64,000 bases of DNA from Variovorax sp. OV700 (GCF_900099805.1 NZ_FNDR01000007.1:248001-312000); one strand, 5' to 3'. Counted from the stretch's first letter, positions 51,351-61,054 are shown. The notes: a model not told the origin generated them from the sequence alone. Numbers and translations: made by a program.

Positions 51351-52814
51351 ATGCGTTCTTTTCCGACCTTCAAGGAAGCCCATTTGCCGGGCGCTGAAGC
51401 CGCCGCGTCCGAAGACTCCACCGTCAAGCAGCCGGTCGACGGGCTCGAGCCGACCGCGCGCCGCCGTGCAATGCTGGTCATCATCCTGGGCATCATGGTG
51501 GCCGTGCTCGATGGCACCATCGTGAACCTGGCGCTGCCGGGCATCGCGCGCGAGCTGCAGGCCAGTCCGTCGCATGCGATCTGGGTGGTCAACGCCTACC
51601 AGATCGCCACCCTGGTCATGCTGCTGCCGCTCGCGTCGCTGGGCGACCTCGTGGGCTACCGGCGCGTTTACCTGGTAGGCATGGCGGTGTTTACCGTGTC
51701 CTCGCTTGGCGCCACTTTTGCCGATTCGCTCGGCACGCTGATCGTCGCGCGCACCTTCCAGGGCCTGGGCGCGGCCGGCATCATGAGCGTGAACGCGGCG
51801 CTGGTTCGGCTGACCTTTCCCTCGGCGCTGCTGGGGCGCGGCATGGCGATCAACTCGATGGTGGTGGCCACGTCGTCCGTGGCGGGCCCCTCGGTGGCGG
51901 CGGCCATCCTCTCGGTGGCTTCGTGGCCTTGGCTCTTCGCGATCAACGTGCCGCTCGGGCTGCTGGTCTTCACGCTGGGCATGAAGGCGCTGCCGTTCAA
52001 CCGCGTGGCGCCGGCGGCGGGGCTGCGCTTTTCGCCGCTCGACGTGGCGCTGAACGTGCTGATGTTCTCGCTGGTGTTCCTGGGCGTCGACCGGCTCGGC
52101 GTGCGCGAGGGCGGTGCGCCGTCGTCGTCCGCGTGGGTGATCCTGCTGGCCGGCGTGGCCGTGTGCTTTATCTATATCCGGCGGCAACGCAGCCTGGCTG
52201 TGCCGCTCTTTCCGATCGACCTGCTGCGCATTCCGGTGTTCGCGCTGTCGATGGGCACCTCGGTGGCCGCTTTCTGCGCGCAGATGCTGGCCTATATCGC
52301 GCTGCCTTTTCTGCTGCTCGAGGTGTATGGCCGCAGCCACATCGAGGCCGGGCTGCTCATCACCGCCTGGCCGCTGGCCATCGTGGCCATGGCGCCCATT
52401 GCGGGCCGGCTGATCGGACGCTACCCGGACGGGCTGCTCGGCGGCATCGGACTCGGCCTGCTGGCTGTCGGCCTGGGGTTGCTGGCCGCGCTGCCGGCGC
52501 AACCGGGCAATGCAGACATCGCCTGGCGCATGGCGCTGTGCGGCCTCGGATTCGGGCTGTTCCAGTCGCCCAACAACCACACCATCGTGACTTCGCCGCC
52601 GGCGCACCGCAGCGGCGCGGCCAGCGGCATGCTCGGCACCGCGCGGCTCACGGGGCAGACGCTGGGCGCAGTGGTGCTGGCGGGCGTGTTCAGCGTCTGG
52701 ACCCCGCACGGCGGGCGCGGGCCGGTGGTAGCGCTGGTGCTGGCAGCCTGTTGTGCGGGCGTGGCGGCGGTTTTCAGCAGCCTGCGGCTGAAGACGACGG
52801 GGCCCCATCGCTGA
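51351..52814 (+). CDS. MFS transporter, DHA2 family (EmrB/QacA type)
   Basis: 487 aa with 14 predicted membrane helices. The motif VAVLDGTIVNLALPGIAREL is the DHA2 signature in helix 1, and GDLVGYRRVYLVG is the loop 2-3 motif. It is an H+-coupled exporter of drugs or lipophilic compounds. No membrane-fusion protein gene is next to it. Its stop is 20 bp before pqiA1, and the two may be cotranscribed. Confidence 0.92.
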   Translation: MRSFPTFKEAHLPGAEAAASEDSTVKQPVDGLEPTARRRAMLVIILGIMVAVLDGTIVNLALPGIARELQASPSHAIWVVNAYQIATLVMLLPLASLGDLVGYRRVYLVGMAVFTVSSLGATFADSLGTLIVARTFQGLGAAGIMSVNAALVRLTFPSALLGRGMAINSMVVATSSVAGPSVAAAILSVASWPWLFAINVPLGLLVFTLGMKALPFNRVAPAAGLRFSPLDVALNVLMFSLVFLGVDRLGVREGGAPSSSAWVILLAGVAVCFIYIRRQRSLAVPLFPIDLLRIPVFALSMGTSVAAFCAQMLAYIALPFLLLEVYGRSHIEAGLLITAWPLAIVAMAPIAGRLIGRYPDGLLGGIGLGLLAVGLGLLAALPAQPGNADIAWRMALCGLGFGLFQSPNNHTIVTSPPAHRSGAASGMLGTARLTGQTLGAVVLAGVFSVWTPHGGRGPVVALVLAACCAGVAAVFSSLRLKTTGPHR

Positions 52815-52834
52815 ATAGGTTAGGGTACGGCCCC

Positions 52835-53467
52835 ATGACGGAAGTACCTGAAACCGTGGTTTGCCCGGGCTGCGATGCGGTCTTCAGCCGTGCGCCCCTG
52901 CAGCCGCGCGAGGTGTCGCGCTGCGCCCGCTGCGGCACCGAGCTCTACCGCCATCCGGGCGACCAGCACCGCCGCATCCTGCCGCTCACCGTGGCGTGCC
53001 TGATCATGTTCGCCATTGCCAACCTGTTTCCGATCGTCGAGATCGAGCTCCAGGGCCTGCGCAGCCAGACCACGCTGGCCGGCGCCGTGATGGTTTTGAG
53101 CACGGAGGGCATGTCGCTGGTTGCGCTGCTGGTGCTGGCGACAACGCTTCTTTTTCCGTTGCTGCAGCTGTGCATCCTGGCCTACCTGCTGATTCCGCTC
53201 CAGCGCGAACACCGGCCGGCGGGCTTTGCCATTCTGGTGCGCGCCATGCAGATGCTGCGGCCCTGGGGAATGATCGAAGTGTTCCTGCTCGGCGTGCTGG
53301 TGGCCATCGTGAAGCTGTCGAGCATGGCCACGGTGGTGGCCGGACCGGCGCTCTGGGCCTTCATGGCATTGACGGTCATGCTGACCGCCGTGCTCTCGTT
53401 CAATCCCAATGCCTTCTGGGAAATGACTTTCCGGCCGCCCGGCGAGCCCGAGGAGGAGGCGGCGTGA
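52835..53467 (+). CDS. pqiA: PqiA-like membrane protein, first half
   Basis: 210 aa. It begins with a zinc-ribbon-like C-x2-C motif pair (CPGCDAVF and CARCGTELY), then four membrane helices (LTVACLIMFAIANLFPI and others) of the PqiA fold. E. coli PqiA (about 417 aa) holds two such repeats in one protein; here they are two genes. PqiA is the inner membrane partner of the PqiB tunnel in lipid transfer between membranes. The second copy overlaps by four bases. Confidence 0.88.
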   Translation: MTEVPETVVCPGCDAVFSRAPLQPREVSRCARCGTELYRHPGDQHRRILPLTVACLIMFAIANLFPIVEIELQGLRSQTTLAGAVMVLSTEGMSLVALLVLATTLLFPLLQLCILAYLLIPLQREHRPAGFAILVRAMQMLRPWGMIEVFLLGVLVAIVKLSSMATVVAGPALWAFMALTVMLTAVLSFNPNAFWEMTFRPPGEPEEEAA

Positions 53468-54183
53468 TCGGCCCCTTCCGCCCGGTTGAAGATGACCAGG
53501 ACGAAGCGCCGGTGGCAACGGCCGCCTCGCTTGGCCTCCTGGCCTGTCCGCATTGCGATGCCGTCTGGCGCGATGCCCGGGAGGGTGAGCCCTGCGGCCG
53601 CTGCGGCACGCATCTGTACACGCGCAAGCCCTACAGCCTGAACCGCACCTGGGCCTTCCTGATCGCGGCCTGCATCATGTACATACCGGCCAACCTGCTG
53701 CCGGTGATGATCACGCGCACGCTGTTCGGCGCGCAGTACGACACCATCCTGAGCGGCGTGATCTATTTCTGGGTGTCGGGCGCCTACGGGCTCGCGGCCA
53801 TCATCTTCATCGCGAGCTTCCTGGTGCCGCTGTTCAAGCTCACGGTGTTGATCCTGCTTGCCTTGCTGGCGCAGCGCGCAAGCGGCTGGCGGCGGCCCGA
53901 GCGGGCCAAGCTCTATCACATCATCGAAGTCATCGGCCGCTGGTCGATGCTCGACGTGTTCGTGGTGTCGCTCCTCACCGGGCTGGTGCAGATCCAGGGT
54001 TTTGCGGTCATCAACGCAGGCGTGGGCATTGCGGCATTCGGGTCGGTGGTGGTGCTGACCATGCTGGCCTCGCTGAGCTTCGATCCGCGGCTATCGTGGG
54101 ACAGCAGGAAGCAGCAGGAAGCCGAGCGAGAACATGAACCCGAGCAACCGCTACGCGACAACAGGGAAGAAAAGCCAGCATGA
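53464..54183 (+). CDS. pqiA: PqiA-like membrane protein, second half
   Basis: 239 aa. It uses a GTG start at 53464 that overlaps the stop of the previous gene (GTGA). CPHCDAVW and CGRCGTHLY form the zinc-ribbon pair again, followed by PANLLPVMI, FWVSGAYGLAAIIFIASF and two more helices. It ends with a charged tail. Together with the preceding gene it makes up a full PqiA. Overlapped by pqiB (ATGA). Part of the pqiA-A-B-C envelope operon. Confidence 0.9.
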   Translation: MIGPFRPVEDDQDEAPVATAASLGLLACPHCDAVWRDAREGEPCGRCGTHLYTRKPYSLNRTWAFLIAACIMYIPANLLPVMITRTLFGAQYDTILSGVIYFWVSGAYGLAAIIFIASFLVPLFKLTVLILLALLAQRASGWRRPERAKLYHIIEVIGRWSMLDVFVVSLLTGLVQIQGFAVINAGVGIAAFGSVVVLTMLASLSFDPRLSWDSRKQQEAEREHEPEQPLRDNREEKPA

Positions 54184-55823
54184 GTGACGAAGAAGCCAGA
54201 CCCAATCACAAACCGGCCCCGACGGGCCTCCCTCCGCCGCGCGTGGTGCGACGGCGCGAATGGCTGCCCTCGCTGATCTGGCTGATTCCCATCGTCGCCG
54301 CGCTGGTCGGCGTGATGCTGATCGTCAAGATCCTGATGGAGCGCGGGCCCGAGATCGTGCTCACCTTCGAGACCGCGGAGGGGCTGGAGGCCAACAAGAC
54401 GGCCGTCAAGTACAAGGACGTGCAGATCGGCACGGTGCAGAGCCTGCGGCTTGCGCGCGACCGCTCGCACGTGCGCGTGCAGGTGCAGCTCAACAAGGAA
54501 GCCGAAGGCTTCACCGCCGAAGACTCGCGCTTCTGGGTGGTGCGGCCCCGGCTCGACACCTCCGGCATTTCCGGCCTGGGCACCTTGCTGTCGGGCGCCT
54601 ACATCGGCGCCGATGCCGGCGTGTCGAAGGAGACCGCGAGCGAGTTCAAGGGGTTGGAGGTGCCGCCCATCGTCACGCGCGATGCCTCGGGCCAGCAGTT
54701 CTTGCTGCGCGCCACCGACATCGGCTCGCTCGACGTGGGATCGCCGGTGTATTTCCGGCGCATCAAGGTCGGCCAGGTGGCGGCCTACCAGCTCGACGGC
54801 GACGGCCGGGGCGTGACGCTGCGCGTCTTCGTCAACGCGCCGTACGACAAGTTCGTGGGCGTCAACACGCGCTTCTGGCAGGCCAGCGGCATCGATGCGC
54901 AGCTGAGCGCCAGCGGCTTCACGCTGCGCACGCAATCGCTGGCCACCATCCTGCTCGGCGGCATCGCCTTCAAGGCGCCGGACGACGCCATGGGGCCGCT
55001 GGCCAAGGAGAACACGGCCTTCACGCTCGCGGAAGACGAGACCACGGCCATGAAGGAGCCCGATGGTCCGCCGCAAACGCTGCTGATGTACTTCAACCAA
55101 TCGCTGCGCGGCCTCTCGCCGGGCGCACCGGTCGACTTCCGCGGCGTTGTGATCGGCGAGGTCAAGTCGATCGGCGTGGAGTTCGACCGCGCCGAGCGCG
55201 AGTTCCGCATGCCGGTGCTGGTGCAGGTGTACCCCGACCGGCTGCGCCGCCGCGCGGGCGAAACCGGGGAGGAGTCGCGTGCCACGCAACAGGAGCGCCT
55301 GCGGTTCCTGACCGAGAAGGGGCTGCGAGCCCAGCTGCGCAACGGCAATCTGCTGACCGGCTCGGTCTACGTTGCGCTCGACTTCTTCCCGAAGGCGCCG
55401 CCGGCGAAGATCAACCTCGAGAAGAGCCCGATCGAGCTGCCCACCATTGCCAACAGCCTCGACGAAATCCAGTCGCAGGTGCAGGAAATTGCGAGCAAGC
55501 TCAACAAGGTGCCTTACGAGCAGATTGCGGGCGACCTGCGCACCACGCTCGCCGCCCTCAACAAGACGCTGGCCAGCACGGAGCAGGCGGTAACCCGCAT
55601 CAACACCGACGTGACGCCCGAGCTCACCGCCGCCATGAAGGACGTGCGCAAGACCGTCAACAACGCCGAGCGCACGCTGGCCGACGATTCTCCGCTGCAG
55701 CAGGACATGCGCCAGACGCTGCGCGAGCTGACCCGTGCCGCGGGTTCGGTGCGCGTGTTGACGGACTATCTCGAACGCCATCCCGAGTCGCTTCTGCGCG
55801 GCAAACCGGACGACAAGAAATGA
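54180..55823 (+). CDS. pqiB: MCE-domain protein PqiB
   Basis: 547 aa. One N-terminal membrane anchor (SLIWLIPIVAALVGVMLIVKILM) and three MCE domains: about residues 55-130 (LTFETAEGLEANKTAVKYKD), 175-255 and 300-380 (LMYFNQSLRGLSPGAPVDFRG). A helical C-terminus (about 420-540) is predicted as coiled coil, which in E. coli PqiB forms a long needle-like tunnel across the periplasm. It overlaps pqiA2 and pqiC by four bases, so the operon is tightly coupled. Confidence 0.96.
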   Translation: MSDEEARPNHKPAPTGLPPPRVVRRREWLPSLIWLIPIVAALVGVMLIVKILMERGPEIVLTFETAEGLEANKTAVKYKDVQIGTVQSLRLARDRSHVRVQVQLNKEAEGFTAEDSRFWVVRPRLDTSGISGLGTLLSGAYIGADAGVSKETASEFKGLEVPPIVTRDASGQQFLLRATDIGSLDVGSPVYFRRIKVGQVAAYQLDGDGRGVTLRVFVNAPYDKFVGVNTRFWQASGIDAQLSASGFTLRTQSLATILLGGIAFKAPDDAMGPLAKENTAFTLAEDETTAMKEPDGPPQTLLMYFNQSLRGLSPGAPVDFRGVVIGEVKSIGVEFDRAEREFRMPVLVQVYPDRLRRRAGETGEESRATQQERLRFLTEKGLRAQLRNGNLLTGSVYVALDFFPKAPPAKINLEKSPIELPTIANSLDEIQSQVQEIASKLNKVPYEQIAGDLRTTLAALNKTLASTEQAVTRINTDVTPELTAAMKDVRKTVNNAERTLADDSPLQQDMRQTLRELTRAAGSVRVLTDYLERHPESLLRGKPDDKK

Positions 55824-56452
55824 AGAAGAAAAAACCGTTCCTGCTTGCTGCTGCAGCAGCAGTGCTGATCGTTCTGGCAGGCTGCGCGAGCAAGCCCGAC
55901 AACTACTACACGCTGGCAAGCACGGTGCCGGCTGCGGAGGCGGCGCCTTCGACCATCGGCAGCGCCGCGCCCCTCTACATCGAGCTGGCACCGGTGGCCG
56001 TGCCCGAGCGGCTCGCAAGGCCGCAGATGGTGGTGGGCCGACCGAATGGCGGCGTGCAGGTCGACGTGCTCGAGCAGCACCGCTGGGCCGCGTCGTTCGA
56101 GAACGAACTGCAGGACGCGCTTGCCAGCGGCATTGCGGCGCGGCTTGGTGCGCTCGACGTCACGAAAGGCGGCCGGCAAGTGTCGCAGCCTGTGTGGCGC
56201 ATCGCGGTGCAGGTGCGCCAGTTCGATGCGATCGACGGCGGCCGCGTGGAGGCGGGCTTCAACTGGACGCTGCGGCGCTCCGACGAGACCCGCACGATGG
56301 TGTGCCAGCTGAACGTGGGTGAGCCGGTTGCAAGCGGTATCGATGCGGTGGCGCAAGGCGCGCAGCGCGTGACCGCGGCAGCGGCGGCGGCCATTGCCCG
56401 CAGCGTGAGCGCGGCGCGAACGAACGCGGCAGCGACCGCATGCATGCCCTGA
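55820..56452 (+). CDS. pqiC: lipoprotein PqiC (YmbA-like)
   Basis: 210 aa. Signal peptide with lipobox LAGC (about residue 21) and the family opening PDNYYTLAS; later YIELAPVAVPERLARPQMVV is conserved in the ABC-type transport auxiliary lipoprotein family. It sits at the outer membrane and interacts with PqiB. It overlaps pqiB by four bases and ends the pqi operon before a repeat element. Confidence 0.94.
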   Translation: MKKKKPFLLAAAAAVLIVLAGCASKPDNYYTLASTVPAAEAAPSTIGSAAPLYIELAPVAVPERLARPQMVVGRPNGGVQVDVLEQHRWAASFENELQDALASGIAARLGALDVTKGGRQVSQPVWRIAVQVRQFDAIDGGRVEAGFNWTLRRSDETRTMVCQLNVGEPVASGIDAVAQGAQRVTAAAAAAIARSVSAARTNAAATACMP

Positions 56453-56460
56453 TTTCTTTC

Positions 56461-56573
56461 TCCCTCCCCCTCTGGGGGAGGGCAGGGGTGGGGGCACGGC
56501 GGCGGTCGTTGCAAGCATGGGCGACCAATTGGTAGCAGCCCCCATCCCAACCTTCCCCCAAAGGGGGAAGGAG
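56461..56573. repeat. intergenic imperfect inverted repeat of Comamonadaceae type
   Basis: Left arm CTCCCCCTCTGGGGGAGGG-CAGGGGTGGGGGC (56465-56495) and right arm GCCCCCATCCCAACC-TTCCCCCAAAGGGGG-AAGGAG (56539-56573) are nearly complementary and each carries its own CCCC-GGGG mini-hairpin. Elements of this kind occur between genes in Comamonadaceae genomes. In this window it separates pqiC and the MFS gene. It may act as a bidirectional terminator or be a miniature mobile repeat; which of these is unclear from one copy. Confidence 0.65.
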
Positions 56574-56605
56574 CAAGACCGCAATTGCATAAATCGGAGA
56601 TCACC

Positions 56606-58207
56606 ATGGCACAGATCGGAAAGGCGCCCTGCGACGACACGCTGATCCTGCATGGCACCGGGTCACAGGAGGGCGCCTGCCCCGATGCCTCCAAGCCCTG
56701 GGTGCTGGCCGCGGCCATCGTGGGCTCGAGCATGGCCTTCATCGACGGCACGGTCGTCAACGTGGCGCTGCCGGCCATCCAGGCCGACCTGCGCGCCACG
56801 GCGTTCCAGGCGCAATGGGTGGTCGAGAGTTATGCCTTGCTTCTCGCGGCGCTGCTGCTGGTAGGCGGCGCGCTCGGCGACCATTTCGGCCGGCGCCGCA
56901 TCTTCGCGATCGGCGTGGGGATCTTCGCCATCGCCTCGGTGGCCTGCGGGCTTTCGGGCAACGTGCAGCAACTGATTGCCGCGCGCGCGGCGCAGGGCAT
57001 CGGCGGCGCCTTGCTGGTGCCCGGCAGCCTCGCGCTCATCAGCGCCGCATTTCCGGAGAAGGAGCGCGGCAAGGCCATCGGCACCTGGTCGGGCTTCAGC
57101 GGCATCACGGCGGCCGCGGGGCCGGTGCTTGGCGGCTTCCTGGTCGATCATTTCTCGTGGGCCTGGGCCTTTCTCATCAACGTGCCGATGGCGCTGCTCG
57201 TGATGTGGATCGTGTGGCGCCACGTGCCCGAAAGCCATGGCTCCTCGGCCAGCGGCGGGCTCGACTTTTTCGGCGCGCTGCTGGCCACCGCCGGGCTCGG
57301 CGGCATCGTCTATGCGTTCATCGAGGCGCCCACGCAGCACTGGAATTCGCCCGCGGTGCTGGCGGCACTGGCCATCGGCATCGTGGGCAGCGCGGCCTTC
57401 ATTGCCGCGGAACGCAAGGCACGCACGCCGATGCTGCCGCTGGCCCTGCTGCGCATCGGCAACTTCAGCGGTGCCAACCTGCTGACCTTGTTGCTCTACG
57501 CGGCGCTGGGTGGCGGGTTGTACTTCTTCCCGCTCAACCTGATCCAGGTGCAAGGCTACTCGGCCACGGCGGCTGGCGCCGCGCTGCTGCCGTTCATCCT
57601 CATCATGTTCGCGCTCTCGCGCTGGGCCGGCCAGCTGGTCGACCGCTTCGGACCGCGTCTGCCGCTGGTCATCGGCCCCGCGATTGCCGCGGTGGGCTTT
57701 GCACTGTTCGCGGTGCCCGGTGTCGGCGCGAGCTACTGGAGCGGCTTCTTTCCCGCAGTAGTGGTGCTGGGCTTCGGCATGACCGTGACGGTGGCACCGC
57801 TCACCACCACCGTGATGAATGCGGTGGGGCCCGAGCAGGCGGGCGTGGCCTCGGGCGTCAACAACGCGGTGTCTCGCGCGGCCGCGGTACTGGCCATCGC
57901 GGTGTTCGGCGCGGTCATGGCCTGGGCCTTCGACGGGGCCTTGACGGAGAGCCTGCGCGGGATGGGGGCCTCCGCACAGGTGTCGTCGTTTCTCGAAGGC
58001 GAGCGCAACAAGCTGGCCGGCGCCGCGCTGCCGCCGGGCGTGGATGCGGCCACCGCCGCGGCCTTGAAGCGCGCCGTGGCCGAATCCTTCGTGGCCGGCT
58101 TTCGCTGGGTGATGCTGCTGAGCGCCGGGCTGGCCGTGCTCAGTGCACTGAGCGCCTGGCTGATGATCGGCAGCGGGCCTGCCACCGAGCGCAAGGGCGG
58201 CGACTGA
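56606..58207 (+). CDS. MFS transporter, DHA2 family
   Basis: 533 aa with 14 predicted helices. AFIDGTVVNVALPAIQADL is the family signature in helix 1, and the loop motif GDHFGRRRIFAIG is intact. The C-terminal extension reaches about 60 aa longer than the exporter at 51351, including an extracytoplasmic loop with EGERNKLAGAALPPGVDAATAAAL. Start 56606 follows GGAG. Probably an H+-driven multidrug exporter. No accessory HlyD-like gene is adjacent. Confidence 0.92.
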   Translation: MAQIGKAPCDDTLILHGTGSQEGACPDASKPWVLAAAIVGSSMAFIDGTVVNVALPAIQADLRATAFQAQWVVESYALLLAALLLVGGALGDHFGRRRIFAIGVGIFAIASVACGLSGNVQQLIAARAAQGIGGALLVPGSLALISAAFPEKERGKAIGTWSGFSGITAAAGPVLGGFLVDHFSWAWAFLINVPMALLVMWIVWRHVPESHGSSASGGLDFFGALLATAGLGGIVYAFIEAPTQHWNSPAVLAALAIGIVGSAAFIAAERKARTPMLPLALLRIGNFSGANLLTLLLYAALGGGLYFFPLNLIQVQGYSATAAGAALLPFILIMFALSRWAGQLVDRFGPRLPLVIGPAIAAVGFALFAVPGVGASYWSGFFPAVVVLGFGMTVTVAPLTTTVMNAVGPEQAGVASGVNNAVSRAAAVLAIAVFGAVMAWAFDGALTESLRGMGASAQVSSFLEGERNKLAGAALPPGVDAATAAALKRAVAESFVAGFRWVMLLSAGLAVLSALSAWLMIGSGPATERKGGD

Positions 58208-58223
58208 GAAGAAAGCCCGGTAG

Positions 58224-60290
58224 CTACTGCCGCGGCATCAGCTCGTAGAAGTCGAACCCGTTGCTGCGGCCGCCGAGGCACACCGCCAGCGTGTCTTCGA
58301 TCTTGCGCCATTGCGCCAGCCGGTTGCGCCATTTGCGCACGCTGTGGCCCTCGTCGGGAAAGCTCATGTACTCGACCGGCCGGCCAAGCTTCTGGAGCGT
58401 GGCCACCACCTCGTCAGAATCCTGCCGCAGCACGCGCACGTCGTTGGCGCCGTGGATCACGAGCAGTGGCGCCGTGATGCGGTCGATCTGCGAGATGGGC
58501 GAATCCTGCAGCATGCGTTCGCGTTCCTCCGGCTTGCCGACGTCGCCGTAGAAAGCCGCGAAGTAGTGGCGGTTGCGCCAGAACGGCGGCCAGTTCTCGA
58601 TCACGCGGGGCCAGTTGGCAACGCCCACCAGGTCGATGCCGCAGCGGTAGTCATGTGGCTTCTGGATGAGCTGGGTCAGCACGGAGAAACCGCCAAAGCT
58701 CGCGCCGAGCACGGCCATGCGCTTCGGGTCGGCCACGCCCTGGTCGATGGCCCACTGCACGGCTTCGGCAATGTCGCGCTGAAGCCGGCCGCTGGTCTCG
58801 TGCGCGCCGGCCATCATGAAGGCGCGCCCGTAGCCAGCGGACCCGCGGTAGTTCACGTTGAGGACCGCATAGCCCCGGTTCGCCAGCATCTGCGTGGGAG
58901 TCAAGCTCGCGGCTTGCCACGAGTCGCGGGTCCAGGGGCCGCCGTGAATGTTCACCACGAGCGGCGCGGGCCCTTGCACGCCGCGCGGCCGCACGAGATA
59001 GCCATGGACCTCGAGACCGTCGGACGCCTTGAACGAGAAGGGCTCCATGGGCGAGAAGAGGTCGGCGGTCGGCTCGCGCGGCGGCGTGAGCCGCGTGAGT
59101 TGCCCGCTTGCGCGGTCGAGCAGCAGCTCCACGGTTTCGTTCTCGGTGGTCGAACGCAGCACCATGCGGCGCTGGTCGTTGGCCATGCCCCCGGGGCGCG
59201 TGATGACGGGTTCGGCGTTCAGCCAGCCGCGCTCCCGGGCCGTCTTCACGGCACCGGCCACTTCGTTGCCCAGCGCGGCATCGAGATAGGCGATGCGCGG
59301 GCGACCGGGTTCCGAGACATACGCGAGCGGCGCTCCCTGCTGCGGCGGGAACACGCCGTAGTCGAGATCGACCGCCGCATCTTCCGCCAGCAGCCGCTCC
59401 GCGCCGGTGGCCAGGTCGACTTCGACCATGGCGAGCTTGTCGCGGCCAACATTCGTCAACGTCCAGAGCCGCCCGGCGGCGAGGTCGATGCGCTGGGGCC
59501 AGAAGGAATCGAAAGCCTTCACCGTTCTGAAGGCGCGCCAGCCGCCGTCGGGCTGGCGCAGTTCCAGCAGCCGGTCGGAGCCGTCGGCGCTACCAAGCTG
59601 CCGCATGCGGCCCGCGAGTTCGCGCCGGGTGTCGATGAACCACGAGATCACGCGGCTGTCGGGTTCGCTGCGCGCAATCTCGCGCACGGTGCGCGTGCGG
59701 GCATCGCCTTCGAAAAGGTCCATGCTGGAGCGGTCGCGCTGGTTGTTCGCGAAGTAGAAGGTGGCGCTGCCAGGCGCGCCCCATCCCAGCATGGCCGAGC
59801 GCACGCCGGGCCAGGGCGTCACGGCCCAGGGCTTGGCACCCGGCGCCTCGGTGTCGAGCACGAAGATCTGCGTGTTCTCGTCGCCAGTGAAGTCCTTGAG
59901 GTAGGCCAGGTGGCGGCTGTCGGGCAGCCACGAGTAGGTGGGCCCGGACACGAAAGGCCGCGCCAGCGTGCCGGTCGCGAAGGTGCGGGTGCTGGCGCTA
60001 CTGACCGTGGCAGCGTCGGCGGTCTTGCGCACGCCCAGGCCCACGTCGGTGCCGACGGTCTGCACCCACACCAGCTGCAGCCCGTCGGGCGAGAGCACAT
60101 GGCCGTTGACCGCGTCGACGTTGGCGACGAAGCGGCGCATGGGGACGAGCGGCGGCAGCGTGTTGTCCTGCCGCGCGGCAACCAGCGACGGGTGCGTGGG
60201 CCCGGTGGCGCAGCCGGAAAGAAGCGCGAGCGTGCCGCAGGCGGCCGCAAGAGCGATGCGCCAGCGGCTGGGGTTTCTGCTGTATCTCAT
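58224..60290 (-). CDS. S9 family peptidase (prolyl-oligopeptidase/acylaminoacyl peptidase-like) lipoprotein
   Basis: 688 aa. N-terminal lipoprotein signal with LLSGC (residues about 24-28) is followed by a beta-propeller-like region (for example WVQTVGTDVGLGVR and DLYGVFPPQQG-type repeats). The C-terminal alpha/beta-hydrolase has Ser531 in GASFGGF, an acidic residue in GANDVRVLRQDSDE and His in DEGHSVRKW. GAGGAAC before the ATG. It is expected outside the inner membrane, cleaving peptides. The convergent MFS gene ends 16 bp away. Confidence 0.92.
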   Translation of the reverse strand: MRYSRNPSRWRIALAAACGTLALLSGCATGPTHPSLVAARQDNTLPPLVPMRRFVANVDAVNGHVLSPDGLQLVWVQTVGTDVGLGVRKTADAATVSSASTRTFATGTLARPFVSGPTYSWLPDSRHLAYLKDFTGDENTQIFVLDTEAPGAKPWAVTPWPGVRSAMLGWGAPGSATFYFANNQRDRSSMDLFEGDARTRTVREIARSEPDSRVISWFIDTRRELAGRMRQLGSADGSDRLLELRQPDGGWRAFRTVKAFDSFWPQRIDLAAGRLWTLTNVGRDKLAMVEVDLATGAERLLAEDAAVDLDYGVFPPQQGAPLAYVSEPGRPRIAYLDAALGNEVAGAVKTARERGWLNAEPVITRPGGMANDQRRMVLRSTTENETVELLLDRASGQLTRLTPPREPTADLFSPMEPFSFKASDGLEVHGYLVRPRGVQGPAPLVVNIHGGPWTRDSWQAASLTPTQMLANRGYAVLNVNYRGSAGYGRAFMMAGAHETSGRLQRDIAEAVQWAIDQGVADPKRMAVLGASFGGFSVLTQLIQKPHDYRCGIDLVGVANWPRVIENWPPFWRNRHYFAAFYGDVGKPEERERMLQDSPISQIDRITAPLLVIHGANDVRVLRQDSDEVVATLQKLGRPVEYMSFPDEGHSVRKWRNRLAQWRKIEDTLAVCLGGRSNGFDFYELMPRQ

Positions 60291-60397
60291 GTTCCTCGTC
60301 CCTCTTGGATGTCTTGATGCGCGGTCTTGTCCGCGCATGGATTCTGCCGGTGGCAACCTTTGGCTTTGCCAAAGGTTGGCTCGCGCACAATGGCCGG

Positions 60398-61054
60398 GTG
60401 CACATCCTGCTGATCGAAGACGACCTCGACCTTGGCCGCGCCTTGCAGGCCGCGCTCAAGGTCGAGGGTCTCAGCAGCGAATGGCGCCGGCGTGCGGCCG
60501 ACGCGCCACGCGCGCTGGACGCCACCGTTTTCGATTGCGTGCTGCTCGACCTCTCGCTGCCCGACGGCAGCGGCCTGGACCTGCTCGCGCGCTGGCGGCG
60601 CGAGGGCAGCAGCCTTCCGGTCATCGTGATCACCGCGCGTTCGGCGGTGGAAGACCGGCTGGCAGGACTCGATGGCGGTGCGGATGATTTCGTCATCAAG
60701 CCCTTTGCCACCGCCGAGCTCATTTCCCGCATCCGCGCCGTGCTGCGCCGCTCGGCGCGGCAGGCCAGCGAGGTGTGGACCCTGGGCGCGCTGACCATCG
60801 AGCCGCGCCGCCACATGGCCTCGCTGAACGGTGAGCCGCTGGAGCTTTCGCCGCGCGAATTTCGGCTTCTGCTCGAACTGGCGCGCGAACCGGGCGCCGT
60901 GGTGGCCAAGGGTGCGCTCGCGCAAAAGCTGGAGCCGCTGGGCGAGCCCTTGGACTTTGCCGCGGTGGAAGTGCATGTGTCGAACTTGCGGCGCAAGATC
61001 GGCAGCGCGCTGGTGCACACGGTGCGCGGAGTGGGCTACATGCTCGCCTCATGA
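60398..61054 (+). CDS. OmpR/PhoB family response regulator
   Basis: 218 aa from a GTG start at 60398, which gives the normal length; the upstream ATG start extends into non-conserved sequence. Receiver domain with phospho-acceptor D51 (LLDLSLPDG) and the conserved K in DDFVIKPF, then a winged-helix DNA-binding domain (LSPREFRLLLELAREPGAVV, VRGVGYML). Most like QseB/TctD. It overlaps the histidine kinase by four bases and forms a two-component pair with it. Confidence 0.95.
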   Translation: MHILLIEDDLDLGRALQAALKVEGLSSEWRRRAADAPRALDATVFDCVLLDLSLPDGSGLDLLARWRREGSSLPVIVITARSAVEDRLAGLDGGADDFVIKPFATAELISRIRAVLRRSARQASEVWTLGALTIEPRRHMASLNGEPLELSPREFRLLLELAREPGAVVAKGALAQKLEPLGEPLDFAAVEVHVSNLRRKIGSALVHTVRGVGYMLAS

